Source of the DNA: Geodermatophilaceae bacterium NBWT11
Lineage (GTDB): Bacteria > Actinomycetota > Actinomycetes > Mycobacteriales > Geodermatophilaceae
Assembly: GCA_014218215.1 (NCBI GenBank)
Contig: CP043652.1
Span: 744,001-808,000, forward strand
Direction: 5' to 3'
DNA: 64,000 nucleotides
Numbering within the stretch: position 1 is the first letter of the stretch; each line of letters starts with the position of its first letter. Shown here piece by piece: positions 19,401 to 31,138 of the stretch. The notes beneath the pieces were generated by a model. That model did not search any database. It saw nothing but the letters and a program-made list of their open reading frames with translations, and was not told the DNA's origin. A program made the position numbers and the translations under genes.

Positions 19401-20052
19401 TCCCGGTGTCGATGATGCCGATGGAGACGCCCTCGCCGGTGTTGCCGAGGTCCTCCCAGGCCTGCACGGCCTCGACGACCGACGCGGCACCGGTGTTGCT
19501 GATCTGCTTGGGCGCGATCGCGTGCACGGCCACCACGTCGGGCAGTGCGGCCAGCGTCTCGTAGTCCGCGGCGTCGGCGCGGACGGCGACCCCGGAGAGC
19601 ACGGTGGTCGTGGAGTACAGCACCTCGGCGGCGGGCACCGCGGCCGGCACCTCGCTGGCGACGGCGGCCGCAGCGGCCTCGGCTGCGGGCTGTGCGGCCG
19701 CGGCGGCGACACCGGCGGCGGCCTCCCCCGAGCCGGGCAGCGTCTCGGCGAACACCTGGGACGTCGAGGGCGTGCCGGTCTCGACGAAGAAGGAGGTCGG
19801 TCCGCTGTCGGGCAGCCCGGCGGGGCGGCTGCCGTCGCGGCGGGCGTCGAGCTGGCCCTGGACCTGCTGCAGCTGGTCCCCGGTGAGGGTGACCGGCTGC
19901 TGGCCGGCGCGGGCCGCGATGTCGGCCGGGGCGGCCAGCGCGTTGCCGGCCCCCGCGGTCATGGTGAGGGCCGCCGCGATGGCGACGACCCCGCTCCGGG
20001 CGAGGACGCGGTCGCGTCCGGCCCGGGTGGTGCTGTTCGTCCTGGGAACCAC
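16483..20052 (-). CDS. Secreted subtilisin-like serine protease (S8) with PA domain insertion
   Basis: About 1189 residues. An N-terminal signal peptide (charged stretch, hydrophobic [20 protein letters not shown], cleavage near residue 40) is followed by an Ala-rich propeptide. The triad is complete: Asp215 in [16 protein letters not shown], His291 in [14 protein letters not shown] and Ser637 in [14 protein letters not shown] protease-associated domain (around [15 protein letters not shown]) is inserted between His and Ser. Fn3-like C-terminal regions end in a Pro/Glu/Thr-rich tail with APVETPAD repeats and no LPxTG signal. The GTG at 20052 was chosen because AGGGG precedes it by five bases; a GTG at 20058 is possible. 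Flanked by its own terminator, so monocistronic. Extracellular proteolysis is the likely role. Confidence 0.94.
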   Translation of the reverse strand: MVPRTNSTTRAGRDRVLARSGVVAIAAALTMTAGAGNALAAPADIAARAGQQPVTLTGDQLQQVQGQLDARRDGSRPAGLPDSGPTSFFVETGTPSTSQVFAETLPGSGEAAAGVAAAAAQPAAEAAAAAVASEVPAAVPAAEVLYSTTTVLSGVAVRADAADYETLAALPDVVAVHAIAPKQISNTGAASVVEAVQAWEDLGNTGEGVSIGIIDTGIDYTHTDFGGSGSVDQYETLQAYEAQPAPAGIYPNAKVVGGRDFVGDSYNADPASPAYQPVAMPDDNPLDCNGHGSHVAGTSAGYGVNADGTTYRGGYDDGVPSDLSIGPGMAPGAELYALKVFGCDGSTDVTMQAIEWALDPNGDGNPEDHLDVVNLSLGSDYGLADDADSMAIDRAMELGMLAVLSAGNAADSYDIGGSPGNAPRGIAVAASNDGYAVLDGWQVVSPEGLVEGTRPGLRSIAYSDTDDGGTIKPDVTGDLIAAPAGNESGCAALPPGYASGQILLIEADGFTCGSVAKGTNAVNAGAIGFVIVDDGDALETGITGVPQIPGILVTATDGAALAGAVAAGTTVTVTFGPGLKSSSVTTDPGQVDQLASFSSRGVRQADGVKPDVAAPGVSVFSAGVGQGSGGATLSGTSMAAPVTAGVTALIRAAHPEWSTEQVKADLMNTAGHDLTTGPDGTGEVYGPNRVGAGRIDASAALANEVLAYAEAGSGVVSASFGVVEVDAEQVSDSRTITVENTGDRAAVYRVSYDALVAQPGVRYALSAQRLTVPPGQSRTVTVTMTATQDQLLKVADPTMVVDDGRQFVGEASGRVFFTPQNNRGETLRVPVHANPKPSSTLAATAAEDGSSITLAGEGVANGPALDPSSYTSLVSGFEQLGYSPELPECTTAPASDCYKTELERSVDLAGVGVASDVLQYDDAGLYFAVSAHGRFTTAQTAVNYGVFLDATGDGVWDYQVTTTRIEDYDVPLVVLTDRDFNLVGPGGEPVVTPMNVYDGLVDTNAMDSDVQVLSVPLSAFPEPLGRITFGVQSSSANGTVDDVGTVTTGGLPELAPQAMSFDPTAPGLSFDVDGESAIVVPAADGTEITVTQDAASYAADTAVGGEKAAMVLLSQNSTGAGRTQTVPIAGTAADTSTTTEVPPADTTPVEPAPEDTTTVPPVAEEPAEAPVETPADAPVETPADAPPAG

Positions 20053-20101
20053 GTGCACCCCTGTCAGCGATGAACCGGATGTGCCGGTGGCTGGGCCCCC
20101 C

Positions 20102-20120
20102 GTGCACACCCCGTGTGCAC
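20102..20120. promoter_or_regulatory. Perfect inverted repeat upstream of the subtilase, candidate operator
   Basis: GTGCACAC and GTGTGCAC arms, eight bases each, are separated by CCC. It lies 49 bases upstream of the preferred start. Related GTGCAC-containing words occur at the start codon and at about 20372-20380. The symmetry is exact; a regulator is not identified. Confidence 0.45.
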
Positions 20121-20386
20121 CTGGTCGCCACCTGCGAGGAAAAGCGTGGTCGTGAGCCTCGCTAATCGACAATGGGCCACCTGGCCCAGTCGCGACCCAG
20201 AAGTGCCTGCAGACGGCCCAACGGACCGTCCGGTGCCGGTCGAACCGCCCGGGAGTCGCGCAGACGGGGGTACGTGATGCGCAGACGGAGCAACCACGAC
20301 CCGCCGGACGTCGTGGTCGACACGCGTTCAACCACCCGGCTGGCAGTCTGCTGTCCGTCCGGTGCACACCGGCCGGACACGCGGCA

Positions 20387-20418
20387 GCGGCGCCGACCCC
20401 GGGTGGGGTCGACGCCGC
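20387..20418 (-). terminator. serA terminator
   Basis: A 14-base-pair stem with one mismatch (GCGGCGCCGACCCC against GGGGTCGACGCCGC) and a GGGT loop on the plus strand, 19 bases after the serA stop. Confidence 0.75.
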
Positions 20419-20437
20419 TGAGGGCCGCGCGGGTGGG

Positions 20438-22039
20438 TCAGATCGGGTTCAGGTCCGCCGCCCGGGCCTCACGGGCCCCGATGCGACCGGCGATGTCGGC
20501 GAGCAGCTCGCCGGTGACCTCGCTGTCGACGGTGACGGCCATCAGCGCCTCCCCGCCCTGTGTGGTGCGGCTGACCTGGGCGCCGGCGATGTTCACCCCG
20601 GCCTCGCCGAGCGCGGCCCCCACGGTGCCCACCACGCCCGGCCGGTCGGCGTAGGTGAAGAACAGCAGGTAGCCCTTGGCCTCGAGGTCGATCTCGAAGC
20701 CACCCACCTCGGTCAGCTTGGGCACCTGGTTCTTGCCGTACAGCGTGCCGGAGACGGTGACCCCGGTGCCGTCGGCCATCGCACCGCGCACGGTGATCAG
20801 GTTGCGGTAGTGCGGGCTCTCCACGTCCTTGGTCAGCGTGACGTCCAGCCCGCGCGCCTCAGCCAGCAGCGGGGCGTTGACGTAGCTGACCTGCTCCTCG
20901 ACGACGTCGGTGAAGACCCCGCGCAGCACGGCCAGCTGGACGACGGAGACGTCGAACTCGGCGATCTTGCCCAGCACCTCGACCGACACCGACTGGGCCA
21001 GTCCACCGGCGACGGCGGTGAAGACCCGGCCCAGCTTCTCCGCCAACGGCAGGCCCGGACGCACGTCGGGGGCGACGACGCCACCGGCCTGGACGTTGAC
21101 CGCGTCGGGCACGAAGTCGCCCTGCAGGGCCAGCCGCACGCTGCGGGCGACCGCCGTCCCGGCCTTGTCCTGGGCCTCGGTGGTGGAGGCGCCCAGGTGC
21201 GGGGTGACGACGACGTTGGGCAGCGCGAAGAGCGGGCTGTCGGTGCAGGGCTCCTTGGCGTAGACGTCGATGCCGGCCGCACCGACCTGGCCCGACTGCA
21301 GCGCCTCGGCCAGCGCGGCCTCCTCCACGAGCCCACCGCGGGCCGCGTTGACGATGATCACGCCCTTCTTGGTCATCGCCAGCTGCTCGGCACCGATCAT
21401 CCCGAGCGTCTCGGGGGTCTTGGGCAGGTGGATGGTGATGAAGTCCGACTCGCGGAGGAGGTCCTCCAGCGACACCAGCCGGACGCCGAGCTGCGCGGCG
21501 CGCCCGGGCTGGATGTAGGGGTCGTAGGCGATCAGCGTGACGCCGAAGGCGGCCAGCCGCTGGGCCACGAGCACGCCGATCCGGCCCAGGCCGACGACGC
21601 CGACGGTCTTCTCGGTGACCTCGACGCCGGTGAACTTGGAGCGCTTCCAGGTGCCCTCGCGCAGCGAGGCGTCCGCGGCCGGGATGTGCCGGGCGGCGGC
21701 GAGGAGCAGGGCCACCGCGTGCTCGGCGGCGCTGACGATGTTGGAGGTGGGGGCGTTGACCACCATGACACCGCGGGCGGTGGCCGCCGGGACGTCGACG
21801 TTGTCCAGCCCGATGCCGGCGCGCGCGACGACCTTGAGGTGCGGGGCCGCGGCGAGGGCCTCGGCGTCCATGGTGGTGGCGCTGCGCACCATGACCGCCG
21901 CCGCGTCGGCGAGGGCCGGCAGCAGGGCGGCCCGGTCGGCGCCGTCGACGTGCCGGATCTCGAACTCCGAACCCAGCACCTCCAGCGCACTGGGGGCGAG
22001 CTCCTCGGCGATCAGGACGACGGGCGCAGGGGTGGTCAC
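20438..22039 (-). CDS. serA: D-3-phosphoglycerate dehydrogenase
   Basis: First step of serine synthesis, NAD-dependent oxidation of 3-phosphoglycerate. 533 residues in the long (type 1) form: substrate/cofactor domains with ARAGIGLDNVDVPAATARG, Rossmann VGVVGLGRIGVLVAQRL, NAARGGLVEEAAL and catalytic His in TPHLGASTTEAQ; an intervening ASB domain (about 320-450); and a C-terminal ACT domain (ADRPGVVGTVGAALGEAGVNI) for serine feedback. The GTG start at 22039 (VTTPAPVVLIAEE) begins at conserved sequence. Ends in a terminator, so transcribed alone. Confidence 0.97.
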   Translation of the reverse strand: MTTPAPVVLIAEELAPSALEVLGSEFEIRHVDGADRAALLPALADAAAVMVRSATTMDAEALAAAPHLKVVARAGIGLDNVDVPAATARGVMVVNAPTSNIVSAAEHAVALLLAAARHIPAADASLREGTWKRSKFTGVEVTEKTVGVVGLGRIGVLVAQRLAAFGVTLIAYDPYIQPGRAAQLGVRLVSLEDLLRESDFITIHLPKTPETLGMIGAEQLAMTKKGVIIVNAARGGLVEEAALAEALQSGQVGAAGIDVYAKEPCTDSPLFALPNVVVTPHLGASTTEAQDKAGTAVARSVRLALQGDFVPDAVNVQAGGVVAPDVRPGLPLAEKLGRVFTAVAGGLAQSVSVEVLGKIAEFDVSVVQLAVLRGVFTDVVEEQVSYVNAPLLAEARGLDVTLTKDVESPHYRNLITVRGAMADGTGVTVSGTLYGKNQVPKLTEVGGFEIDLEAKGYLLFFTYADRPGVVGTVGAALGEAGVNIAGAQVSRTTQGGEALMAVTVDSEVTGELLADIAGRIGAREARAADLNPI

Positions 22040-22205
22040 GGCTGGACAGCCTAGGGCGCGCGCCCCCGGCACCTCCCGGGGAGCCCGTGCCGGAGCTGCC
22101 CGGCGACACCCGGGAGGGTCGGCCCTGCTTGCCCGGTGGGGGTGCCACGGCCATCCTGGCTGTTCACCGCCGGTCCCCCGGGACCGGCCCCGCGTGGAGG
22201 AGACC

Positions 22206-23024
22206 ATGAGCGACGAACGGGACGAGCAGGGCCGACCGGAGTCACCCCGGTACGGACAGGACCCGTCTCCGGGCTCGAGCGGCTGGGGCCGGTCCGCCGA
22301 CCAGCCGTCGTACGGGCAGCCCCCGCAGGGCCAGTCCTCCTACGACCAGTCCTCGTACGGCCAGTCTCCCTACGGCCAGTCCTCCTACGGCCAGGGCGGG
22401 TACGACCCGTCCGCCTACGGCCAGGGCGGGTACGTGCAGCCGGCCTACGGCCAGGAGGCGTCCCCGTACGGCTACCAGGCCGCCTACGGCCAGAGCGGGG
22501 TGCAGGGCCAGGGCTGGGGCACCGCTCCCCCGGCCCGGCCCGGTGGCGTGATCACCGCCGCCGTCCTCGGCTTCGTCTTCGGCGCGATCGGCGTCCTGGT
22601 CACGGCCCTGTTCCTCATCGGCGGGGCCGCCCTCACCGGGGCCAGCTCCAGCGCGAACTCGCTGGACGACGAGTTCGGCCTCGGCCAGGTGTTCGGCAGC
22701 GGCTTCGCCGCAGCCGCGGGCGTGGTCTTCGTCTTCGGCCTGCTGGCCCTCGTCTGGACGGTGCTGGTCATCTGGGGCTCGGCGTGGGCGCTGACCGGCC
22801 GGAGCCGGGTGCTCCTGCTGGTCGCCGGTTCCGTCTCGATCGCGGCCACCGGGCTGGCCTTCATCGGTGCGCTGAGCGGCGCGGGACAGGAGGGCGCCGC
22901 CGGCGGGCTGGTGGTCACGCTGCTCTTCTTCGCCGGGGCGATCGCGATCGTGGTGCTGCTCTCGCTGGCACCGGCGAGCCAGTTCTTCGCCGCCCACCGG
23001 GCCCGTCGCGCCGCCCTCGGCTGA
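22206..23024 (+). CDS. Membrane protein with Tyr/Gln/Gly-rich low-complexity N-terminus
   Basis: A 272-residue protein of unknown function. Residues 1-115 are disordered and built from imperfect YGQ-containing repeats (SYGQ, PYGQ, AYGQ) with Ser, Pro and Gly. Residues about 118-265 hold four hydrophobic segments. The C-terminus reads LSLAPASQFFAAHRARRAALG, a motif shared with the next gene. The ATG follows a strong GTGGAGGAGACC ribosome binding site. It starts a run of four same-strand membrane genes, possibly tandem paralogues. No enzymatic motif seen. Confidence 0.8.
   Translation: MSDERDEQGRPESPRYGQDPSPGSSGWGRSADQPSYGQPPQGQSSYDQSSYGQSPYGQSSYGQGGYDPSAYGQGGYVQPAYGQEASPYGYQAAYGQSGVQGQGWGTAPPARPGGVITAAVLGFVFGAIGVLVTALFLIGGAALTGASSSANSLDDEFGLGQVFGSGFAAAAGVVFVFGLLALVWTVLVIWGSAWALTGRSRVLLLVAGSVSIAATGLAFIGALSGAGQEGAAGGLVVTLLFFAGAIAIVVLLSLAPASQFFAAHRARRAALG
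22308..22493 (+). repeat. Degenerate YGQ codon repeat
   Basis: Tandem variants of TCCTACGGCCAG encoding [S/P/A]YGQ, interrupted by GGY, PP and EA spacers. An in-frame coding repeat, prone to copy-number change; not a CRISPR array, since no regular spacers exist. Confidence 0.8.
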
Positions 23025-23037
23025 ACAGCGCCCGGAC

Positions 23038-23793
23038 GTGACCGACGGGGGGCCGGGGCCGGACGACGCGTCGACCGGCCCCGTGGCCGTGCCCCGGCAG
23101 GTCACGGCGCCCCTGTCGGTCCCGCCCCGGACCGCCGAGGGCTACGGGGGTCCACCGCCCACCCGGCGCCCGGTGCCGGCACGGGTGCCACCCCCGCCGT
23201 CCTGGGGGCAGGCTCCCCCGCCGTGGGCCGCCCCGCCCCCGCCCTGGGGAGGGTGGGGGCCGCCGCCCGGTCGGCCGTGGCAGCCGCCTCCCCCGCCCCC
23301 ACCCCCGGGTCCCCGCCCCTGGACGACGACCACCGCCGTGGTGCTGGGCCTGGTGCTGGTCGGCTACCTGGGCTGGCTCACGGTCGACCTCGCGGCGACC
23401 GGTCTGGACGCCCGGGGCAGCGGGGGAACCGACCCGGACCTGGGCGAGAGCCTGCGCCGGGGTGTCGGGGGGTTCCTGGTGGCCCTCTCGGTCGGGCTGA
23501 CCCTCGTCACGATCGGGGTCGCCGCGGCCGTGCTGGCCTGCGCCACCGGACGGACGAGGGTGCCGCTGCTCGTGGTCTCCGCCGTGGGCGGGGTCCTGCT
23601 GCTGCAGCCGGTGCTGTCGACGCTGGTGGGGGTCGGTGACCCGGGGGCGACCCGGGCGCTCACGCCGCCGGTGCTGCTGGCCTGCGTGCTGACGGTCGTG
23701 TTCCTGTCCTTGGCACCGTCCGCGCGTTTCGACGCCGCCCACCGGGCGCACCGGGGGTGGGCCGTCCATGATCGAGCCCCCGTACCCAGGTGA
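23038..23793 (+). CDS. Proline-rich four-helix membrane protein
   Basis: 251 residues, unknown function. The first 95 are dominated by proline and tryptophan (PPPSWGQAPPPWAAPPPPW and similar). Four hydrophobic helices follow from TTTAVVLGLVLVGYL. The tail, FLSLAPSARFDAAHRAHRG, resembles the end of the preceding protein. The GTG start lies 13 bases after that gene's stop, so the pair is probably co-transcribed. Proline-rich cytosolic tails of this type are common on actinobacterial small membrane proteins. Confidence 0.75.
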   Translation: MTDGGPGPDDASTGPVAVPRQVTAPLSVPPRTAEGYGGPPPTRRPVPARVPPPPSWGQAPPPWAAPPPPWGGWGPPPGRPWQPPPPPPPPGPRPWTTTTAVVLGLVLVGYLGWLTVDLAATGLDARGSGGTDPDLGESLRRGVGGFLVALSVGLTLVTIGVAAAVLACATGRTRVPLLVVSAVGGVLLLQPVLSTLVGVGDPGATRALTPPVLLACVLTVVFLSLAPSARFDAAHRAHRGWAVHDRAPVPR

Positions 23794-23803
23794 GAGTGAG
23801 CCG

Positions 23804-24283
23804 ATGACCAGCCCGAACCCGCCCCAGGACCCGAACGCCGGCTGGCAGCAGCCGCAGCCCGGCTGGTCCCCCGCCCCGGACGGCCCCACCGCCGGCGTCC
23901 GGCCGCCCCAGGTGACCGGTGCCGCGGTCGCAGCCGTGGTGATCGGCGCCCTCGGTGCCCTGGGGGGCCTGCTCAACCTGGCCGTCATCGGCACCGTCTT
24001 CGACGTCAGCCCGCTGCTCGGTGTCCTGGTGCTCGTCTCGCTGGTCGTCGCCCTCGCCGTGCTGGCCGGCGGCATCCAGCTGCTGCGCGGAGGGGACGAG
24101 AAGCTCCTGCTGACGGCGCTCTACGCCTCGATCGCGCTCAACCTGCTCGTGGTGGTGCTCAGCCTGGTCGACGGTTCCTTCCAGTTCTTCAACCTGCTGG
24201 GCTTCCTCATCCCGTTGGTGATCGTCTTCCTGCTCCGCCAGCCCCCGGCGCAGCAGTACCTGGCCGGGCGCCGCGCCGCGTGA
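23804..24283 (+). CDS. Proline-rich four-helix membrane protein
   Basis: 159 residues, unknown function. A short Pro/Gln-rich start (MTSPNPPQDPNAGWQQPQP) is followed by four hydrophobic helices and a tail ending in RQPPAQQYLAGRRAA, comparable with the tails of the two upstream proteins. The ATG at 23804 was chosen for the GAGAGTGAG upstream of it; an ATG at 23768 would start inside the preceding gene. Its stop overlaps the next start (GTGA). Confidence 0.75.
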   Translation: MTSPNPPQDPNAGWQQPQPGWSPAPDGPTAGVRPPQVTGAAVAAVVIGALGALGGLLNLAVIGTVFDVSPLLGVLVLVSLVVALAVLAGGIQLLRGGDEKLLLTALYASIALNLLVVVLSLVDGSFQFFNLLGFLIPLVIVFLLRQPPAQQYLAGRRAA

Positions 24284-24675
24284 CCGCCGGAGGCACGGGG
24301 CGTCCCCCGCCGGCGGTCGTCGCCGCGGCCGCCCTCGCCGGACTGCAGGCGCTCTTCTGCCTGCTCCCCGGGTTGTCCGGGCTGAGCCTGGGCGTCAACG
24401 GGCGACTGGACTTCCTCGCGCTGGGGCTGCTCTACCTGGTGCTCTCGGCCGGGGCGGTCTACGGCGCCGTGCTGGCGGTCCGCGGGCGCAACGGCCGGGT
24501 GCTGACCGTCGTGGGGGTGGCCCTGGTCGTGGTGTGGGCGGTCAACGAGGTGCTGTCGGTGGTGACCGGGATCGGCTTCGACGTCCTGTCGGCCCTGCTG
24601 CTGGCCCTCGCCGTGGCCGTCGTGGTGCTGATGCGCCGTCCCGACGTCGCCGCCTGGACCGCACCGGCCGCCTGA
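24280..24675 (+). CDS. Small four-helix membrane protein
   Basis: 131 residues, unknown function. A short Pro-containing N-terminus precedes four hydrophobic helices; it ends with LMRRPDVAAWTAPAA. The GTG start overlaps the previous stop by four bases, so it is translationally coupled to it and is the last gene before a strong bidirectional terminator. The size and topology suggest a shortened relative of its upstream neighbour, but sequence similarity is weak by eye. Confidence 0.7.
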   Translation: MTAGGTGRPPPAVVAAAALAGLQALFCLLPGLSGLSLGVNGRLDFLALGLLYLVLSAGAVYGAVLAVRGRNGRVLTVVGVALVVVWAVNEVLSVVTGIGFDVLSALLLALAVAVVVLMRRPDVAAWTAPAA

Positions 24676-24685
24676 GCCCGGACGC

Positions 24686-24726
24686 ACGACAGCCCCTCCC
24701 CGCAGGTCGCGGGGAGGGGCTGTCGT
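24686..24726. terminator. Bidirectional terminator between the membrane-protein run and ilvC
   Basis: A perfect 18-base-pair stem, ACGACAGCCCCTCCCCGC with its complement, and a five-base loop. It sits between convergent genes, 10 bases after one stop and 13 bases after the ilvC stop, so it can serve both strands. Confidence 0.88.
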
Positions 24727-24739
24727 CGTCGTGCGGGGG

Positions 24740-28205
<3,466 letters not shown>

Positions 28206-28269
28206 CTGGGTGGTTCTCCCTGGACGCGAGGGTGGGTGTGCGGAGCGGGTCCGGCGGGTTCCGGCCAAC

Positions 28270-28302
28270 AAAAAACCCCTCGTGCCAGGAGGCACGGAGG
28301 GG
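28270..28302 (-). terminator. ilvB leader intrinsic terminator (attenuator)
   Basis: On the minus strand, CCCCTCCGTGCC pairs with GGCACGAGGGG (one bulged C) around a TCCT loop, followed at once by six T. Such a U tract is rare in this genome region. It lies between the leader peptide and ilvB, 65 bases before ilvB, so it can stop transcription before the operon. Confidence 0.88.
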
Positions 28303-28304
28303 TG

Positions 28305-28332
28305 AGCGCGTCGGTCGGTGGACCGACGCGCT
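28305..28332 (-). promoter_or_regulatory. Leader hairpin preceding the ilvB attenuator
   Basis: A perfect 12-base-pair stem (AGCGCGTCGGTC with its complement) and four-base loop. The leader peptide stop codon sits at its base, the usual location of a ribosome-responsive pause hairpin. It ends two bases before the terminator stem. No clear alternative antiterminator pairing was found by eye. Confidence 0.7.
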
Positions 28333-28366
28333 AGTCGATGACTACGAGGAGCCGGGAGCGCAGCAC
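28331..28366 (-). CDS. ilvB operon leader peptide
   Basis: An 11-codon open frame, [11 protein letters not shown], starting at a GTG and ending in TAG. Five consecutive Leu-Leu-Val-Val-Ile codons sit just before the stop, and the frame is followed by a hairpin and a U-tract terminator. Ribosome stalling on scarce branched-chain aminoacyl-tRNA would be the sensor. An in-frame GTG at 28372 would add two residues ([13 protein letters not shown]). With the promoter proposed at 28373-28402, transcription would begin about at the GTG, implying leaderless translation. This is seen in the sequence; function is by analogy with known actinobacterial ilvB leaders. Confidence 0.82.
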   Translation of the reverse strand: MLRSRLLVVID

Positions 28367-28372
28367 GCCCAC

Positions 28373-28402
28373 ACTGTGCGCCCTGGCACGTGTCGCCGTC
28401 AA
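28373..28402 (-). promoter_or_regulatory. Probable ilvB promoter
   Basis: On the minus strand TTGACG, 18 bases, then CACAGT; the transcription start would fall about seven bases later, at or near the leader-peptide GTG. The -35 is near consensus and the -10 weak. Confidence 0.55.
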
Positions 28403-28416
28403 CCACGTCGTCCCAT

Positions 28417-31134
28417 TCAGTGGAACGACGGCGACCGTTCCGTGGGACGCAGGACCTCGGGGTCGAAGCCGTCCACCACCGCGGCGAGATCGGCGGCCCG
28501 GGTCGGGCGGGCGAGCAGGAACCCCTGCACGAACCGGCAGCCCAGCTCCTGCAGCGCGGCCAGCTCCCCCGGCGTCTCCACGCCCTCGGCGACGACGTCG
28601 ATCTGCAGCTGCCGCCCGAGGGCGATGACGCTGCCCACGACGGCCGCGCCGCGGGCGTCGTGCTCGATGCCGGCGAGGAACTCCCGGTCCATCTTGAGCA
28701 CGTCCACCGGCAGCCGGGCCAGGTAGGCGAAGGAGGAGTAGCCCCGCCCGAAGTCGTCCAGGGACACCACGCAGCCCATGTCGTGCAGGGTCTGCAGGTC
28801 GCTGTCGAGCCGGTCCTGCTCGCTCATCAGCACCGACTCGGTCACCTCGATCATCAGCCGGTGCGGGGGCAGCCCGGAGGCGGCCAGCGCCTGGGCGACG
28901 TCGGCCACCAGACAGCCCGCCTGCAGGTGCCGCACGCTGATGTTCACGCCCAGCTTGAGGTCGCGCCCCCCGGCCCGGAGCGCGGCCAGCTCGCCGCAGG
29001 CCCGGTCGAGCACCCAGCGCTGCAGCGGCACGATCAGCCCGTCGTCCTCGGCCAGCGGCACGAACTCGTCGGGCCCGACCTCCCCCAGCACGGGATGGTC
29101 CCAGCGGACGAGCGCCTCCACGCCGAGCACCCGGCGCTCGAGCACCCCGACCACGGGCTGGTAGTCCACCCGCAGCTGGCCCGCGGCCAGGGCCTGCGGG
29201 AGGTCCCGGGCGAGCCGGGTGCGCCGGGTGGTGGCGGCGTCCGCGGCGTCGCCGTGGCTGCGGACGCAGCTCTTGCCGGCGGCCTTGGCCGCCCGCAGCG
29301 CCAGGTCGGCCTGACGCAGGGTGGTCGCGACGTCGTCCTCGGCACGCAGCTCGGTGACCCCGATGCTGGCCGACAGCGCGAACACCGGACCGTCCGGTGA
29401 CCCGTCGGGCGCCGAGGCACGGTGCTCGCGGTCCAGCCCGGCGACGACCCGCTCGGCCAGCGCGGCCGCCTCGGTCAGCCCCGACCGGACCAGGACGGCG
29501 AACTCGTCCCCACCGAGGCGGGCCACCAGGTCGGGCTCGCGGACCAGCCCGCGCAGCTCGTCGGCCACCTCGGCCAGCAGCCGGTCCCCCGCCTCGTGCC
29601 CGGCGACGTCGTTGACGGACTTGAAGCCGTCGAGGTCCAGCAGCAGCACGCTGGCCGGGCCGCCCTCCTGCGCGCGGGCCCGGGCCACACCGAGGGCGGC
29701 CATCAGCCGGGCCCGGTTGGGCAGCCCGGTCAGGAAGTCGGTGAACGCCATCCGCTGCAGCTCGCGTTCGGCGGCCCGGCGGTCGGTGACGTCGCGCAGG
29801 TGCAGCACCCGGCCCTCGACACCCGCCGCGCCGTCGGTGCCCCCACCGAGGGCCTCGACCTCACGCCAGGCGCCGGCCCGGGTGCGCACCCGGAAGGCGT
29901 GCGGGCCGGGCTCCCCGGCCACCGCGGCCGACAGCGCGGCGGCGTCCTCGGGGTGCACGAGGTCCGCGAACGCCCGGTCGGCGAGCTCTCGGGGCCCGTA
30001 GCCCAGCCGGCCCTGCACGGAGTCCGACACCCAGGCCAGCCGGGTGCCGCGGTGCAGGACCACGGTCACGTCGTCGGCGTCGAGCACGAGCGAGCGGAAC
30101 CAGGCCTCGGCCCGGGCCAGCCGACGGGTCAGCCGCTCACCGTCGGCCACCCACAGCACGCTCCGGGCCGCGGTCAGCAGCAGCAACACCAGCGCTCCGA
30201 CGCCCTCGACGAGACCCACCGGGCTCCCGGCGGCCACCCCGGCGACGAGCAGCACCCCCACGGCCGACGCCGAGCACCAGCTCAGCAGCACCCCGGACAG
30301 CGGTTGGGTGCCCGCCTCCGCACGGGGCGGCGGGACACCGGGCCCGGGGTCGGCAGCCGCGCCGAGCACCACCGCGACGAGCACGACGGCCCAGGCCACG
30401 ACGGTGAGCAGGTCGAGGGTGGCCGAGTCCAGCGCGGCCGCGACCGCGCCGTTGACCGCGACCACGGCCGTGGCCAGCCACTGCACGGTCACCCAGGACC
30501 CGGTGGCCCGCCGCCCGGCGGGCAGCACCGCCGCGGTGAGCAACCCGATCGCGGCCAGCAGCGCCCCGACCGCAGGGAGAGCGGCGGCCACCAGGGGGTC
30601 CCCGGCCGTGCCGGAGCTGTCGAGTGCCCCGCCGACCACGACGGCGGCCACCACGGAGACGGCGACCAGCACGATCCCGGCGTCCAGCCAGGAGCGCGAG
30701 CCCACCCGGCTCCACCAGCGGCCGGGTCCCTCGCCACCCAGCAGCGCCACGCTGCCGGCCAGCACGAAGGGGACGGCGAGGACCAGGGGCAGGTCCTGCG
30801 GACCGCTGCGGCCCGGGTTGAGTCCCACGCCCAGCACGCCGGCGACCGCCTGGCCCGCCCCGACCAGCAGCAGCGCGACCCCGAGCAACCGCCAGGGCCG
30901 CCCGGCGCGCCCGGGCCGGGCGATCCGGCGCAGCAGGGCCGCGCCGGTGCCGGCCGAGACGACGGCGAGTCCGGCGGGCAGCACCCGGTCGGCGAGACCG
31001 GGGACGACCAGGCTGGACACGACGGCGACCACCAGGACGGTGCTCAGCGCGCCCAGCAGCGGCCCGACCCGGGGGCCGGCCGGGGCCGTGGGGTCGGGGG
31101 TGGTCGGTGCCGGCAGCGCGGTGCGCGACGCCAT
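28417..31134 (-). CDS. Membrane PAS-GGDEF-EAL protein with both catalytic motifs intact
   Basis: 905 residues. About eight to ten hydrophobic helices span residues 25-330; a PAS domain follows ([20 protein letters not shown], about 345-455). The GGDEF domain has [10 protein letters not shown] (about 541-545) and the EAL domain starts at [11 protein letters not shown] (Glu about 673), with [27 protein letters not shown] and VAEGVET. Both sites look competent, so it may make and degrade c-di-GMP in response to a membrane-associated signal. It lies four bases behind a paralogue with a degenerate GGDEF. It separates ilvBNC from ilvD. Confidence 0.93.
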   Translation of the reverse strand: MASRTALPAPTTPDPTAPAGPRVGPLLGALSTVLVVAVVSSLVVPGLADRVLPAGLAVVSAGTGAALLRRIARPGRAGRPWRLLGVALLLVGAGQAVAGVLGVGLNPGRSGPQDLPLVLAVPFVLAGSVALLGGEGPGRWWSRVGSRSWLDAGIVLVAVSVVAAVVVGGALDSSGTAGDPLVAAALPAVGALLAAIGLLTAAVLPAGRRATGSWVTVQWLATAVVAVNGAVAAALDSATLDLLTVVAWAVVLVAVVLGAAADPGPGVPPPRAEAGTQPLSGVLLSWCSASAVGVLLVAGVAAGSPVGLVEGVGALVLLLLTAARSVLWVADGERLTRRLARAEAWFRSLVLDADDVTVVLHRGTRLAWVSDSVQGRLGYGPRELADRAFADLVHPEDAAALSAAVAGEPGPHAFRVRTRAGAWREVEALGGGTDGAAGVEGRVLHLRDVTDRRAAERELQRMAFTDFLTGLPNRARLMAALGVARARAQEGGPASVLLLDLDGFKSVNDVAGHEAGDRLLAEVADELRGLVREPDLVARLGGDEFAVLVRSGLTEAAALAERVVAGLDREHRASAPDGSPDGPVFALSASIGVTELRAEDDVATTLRQADLALRAAKAAGKSCVRSHGDAADAATTRRTRLARDLPQALAAGQLRVDYQPVVGVLERRVLGVEALVRWDHPVLGEVGPDEFVPLAEDDGLIVPLQRWVLDRACGELAALRAGGRDLKLGVNISVRHLQAGCLVADVAQALAASGLPPHRLMIEVTESVLMSEQDRLDSDLQTLHDMGCVVSLDDFGRGYSSFAYLARLPVDVLKMDREFLAGIEHDARGAAVVGSVIALGRQLQIDVVAEGVETPGELAALQELGCRFVQGFLLARPTRAADLAAVVDGFDPEVLRPTERSPSFH

Positions 31135-31138
31135 CGAC

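Larger units (their letters stand above)
20053..20437. other. 385-base non-coding region between serA and the subtilase
   Basis: Contains the serA terminator at its right end and a GTGCACAC palindrome near the subtilase start. No convincing open reading frame or RNA gene is visible; short frames present do not show coding-like features. It presumably carries the subtilase promoter, for which no clear -35/-10 pair could be picked. Confidence 0.7.

Noticed and set aside
16279-20073. 1264-codon plus-strand frame opposite the subtilase
   Set aside because: Antisense to a protein with an intact Ser-His-Asp triad; Gly/Val/Asp-rich composition matches complement of GC3-biased coding.
22308-22493. 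Tandem repeat considered as CRISPR
   Set aside because: The units are 12-15 base in-frame YGQ codons without spacers.
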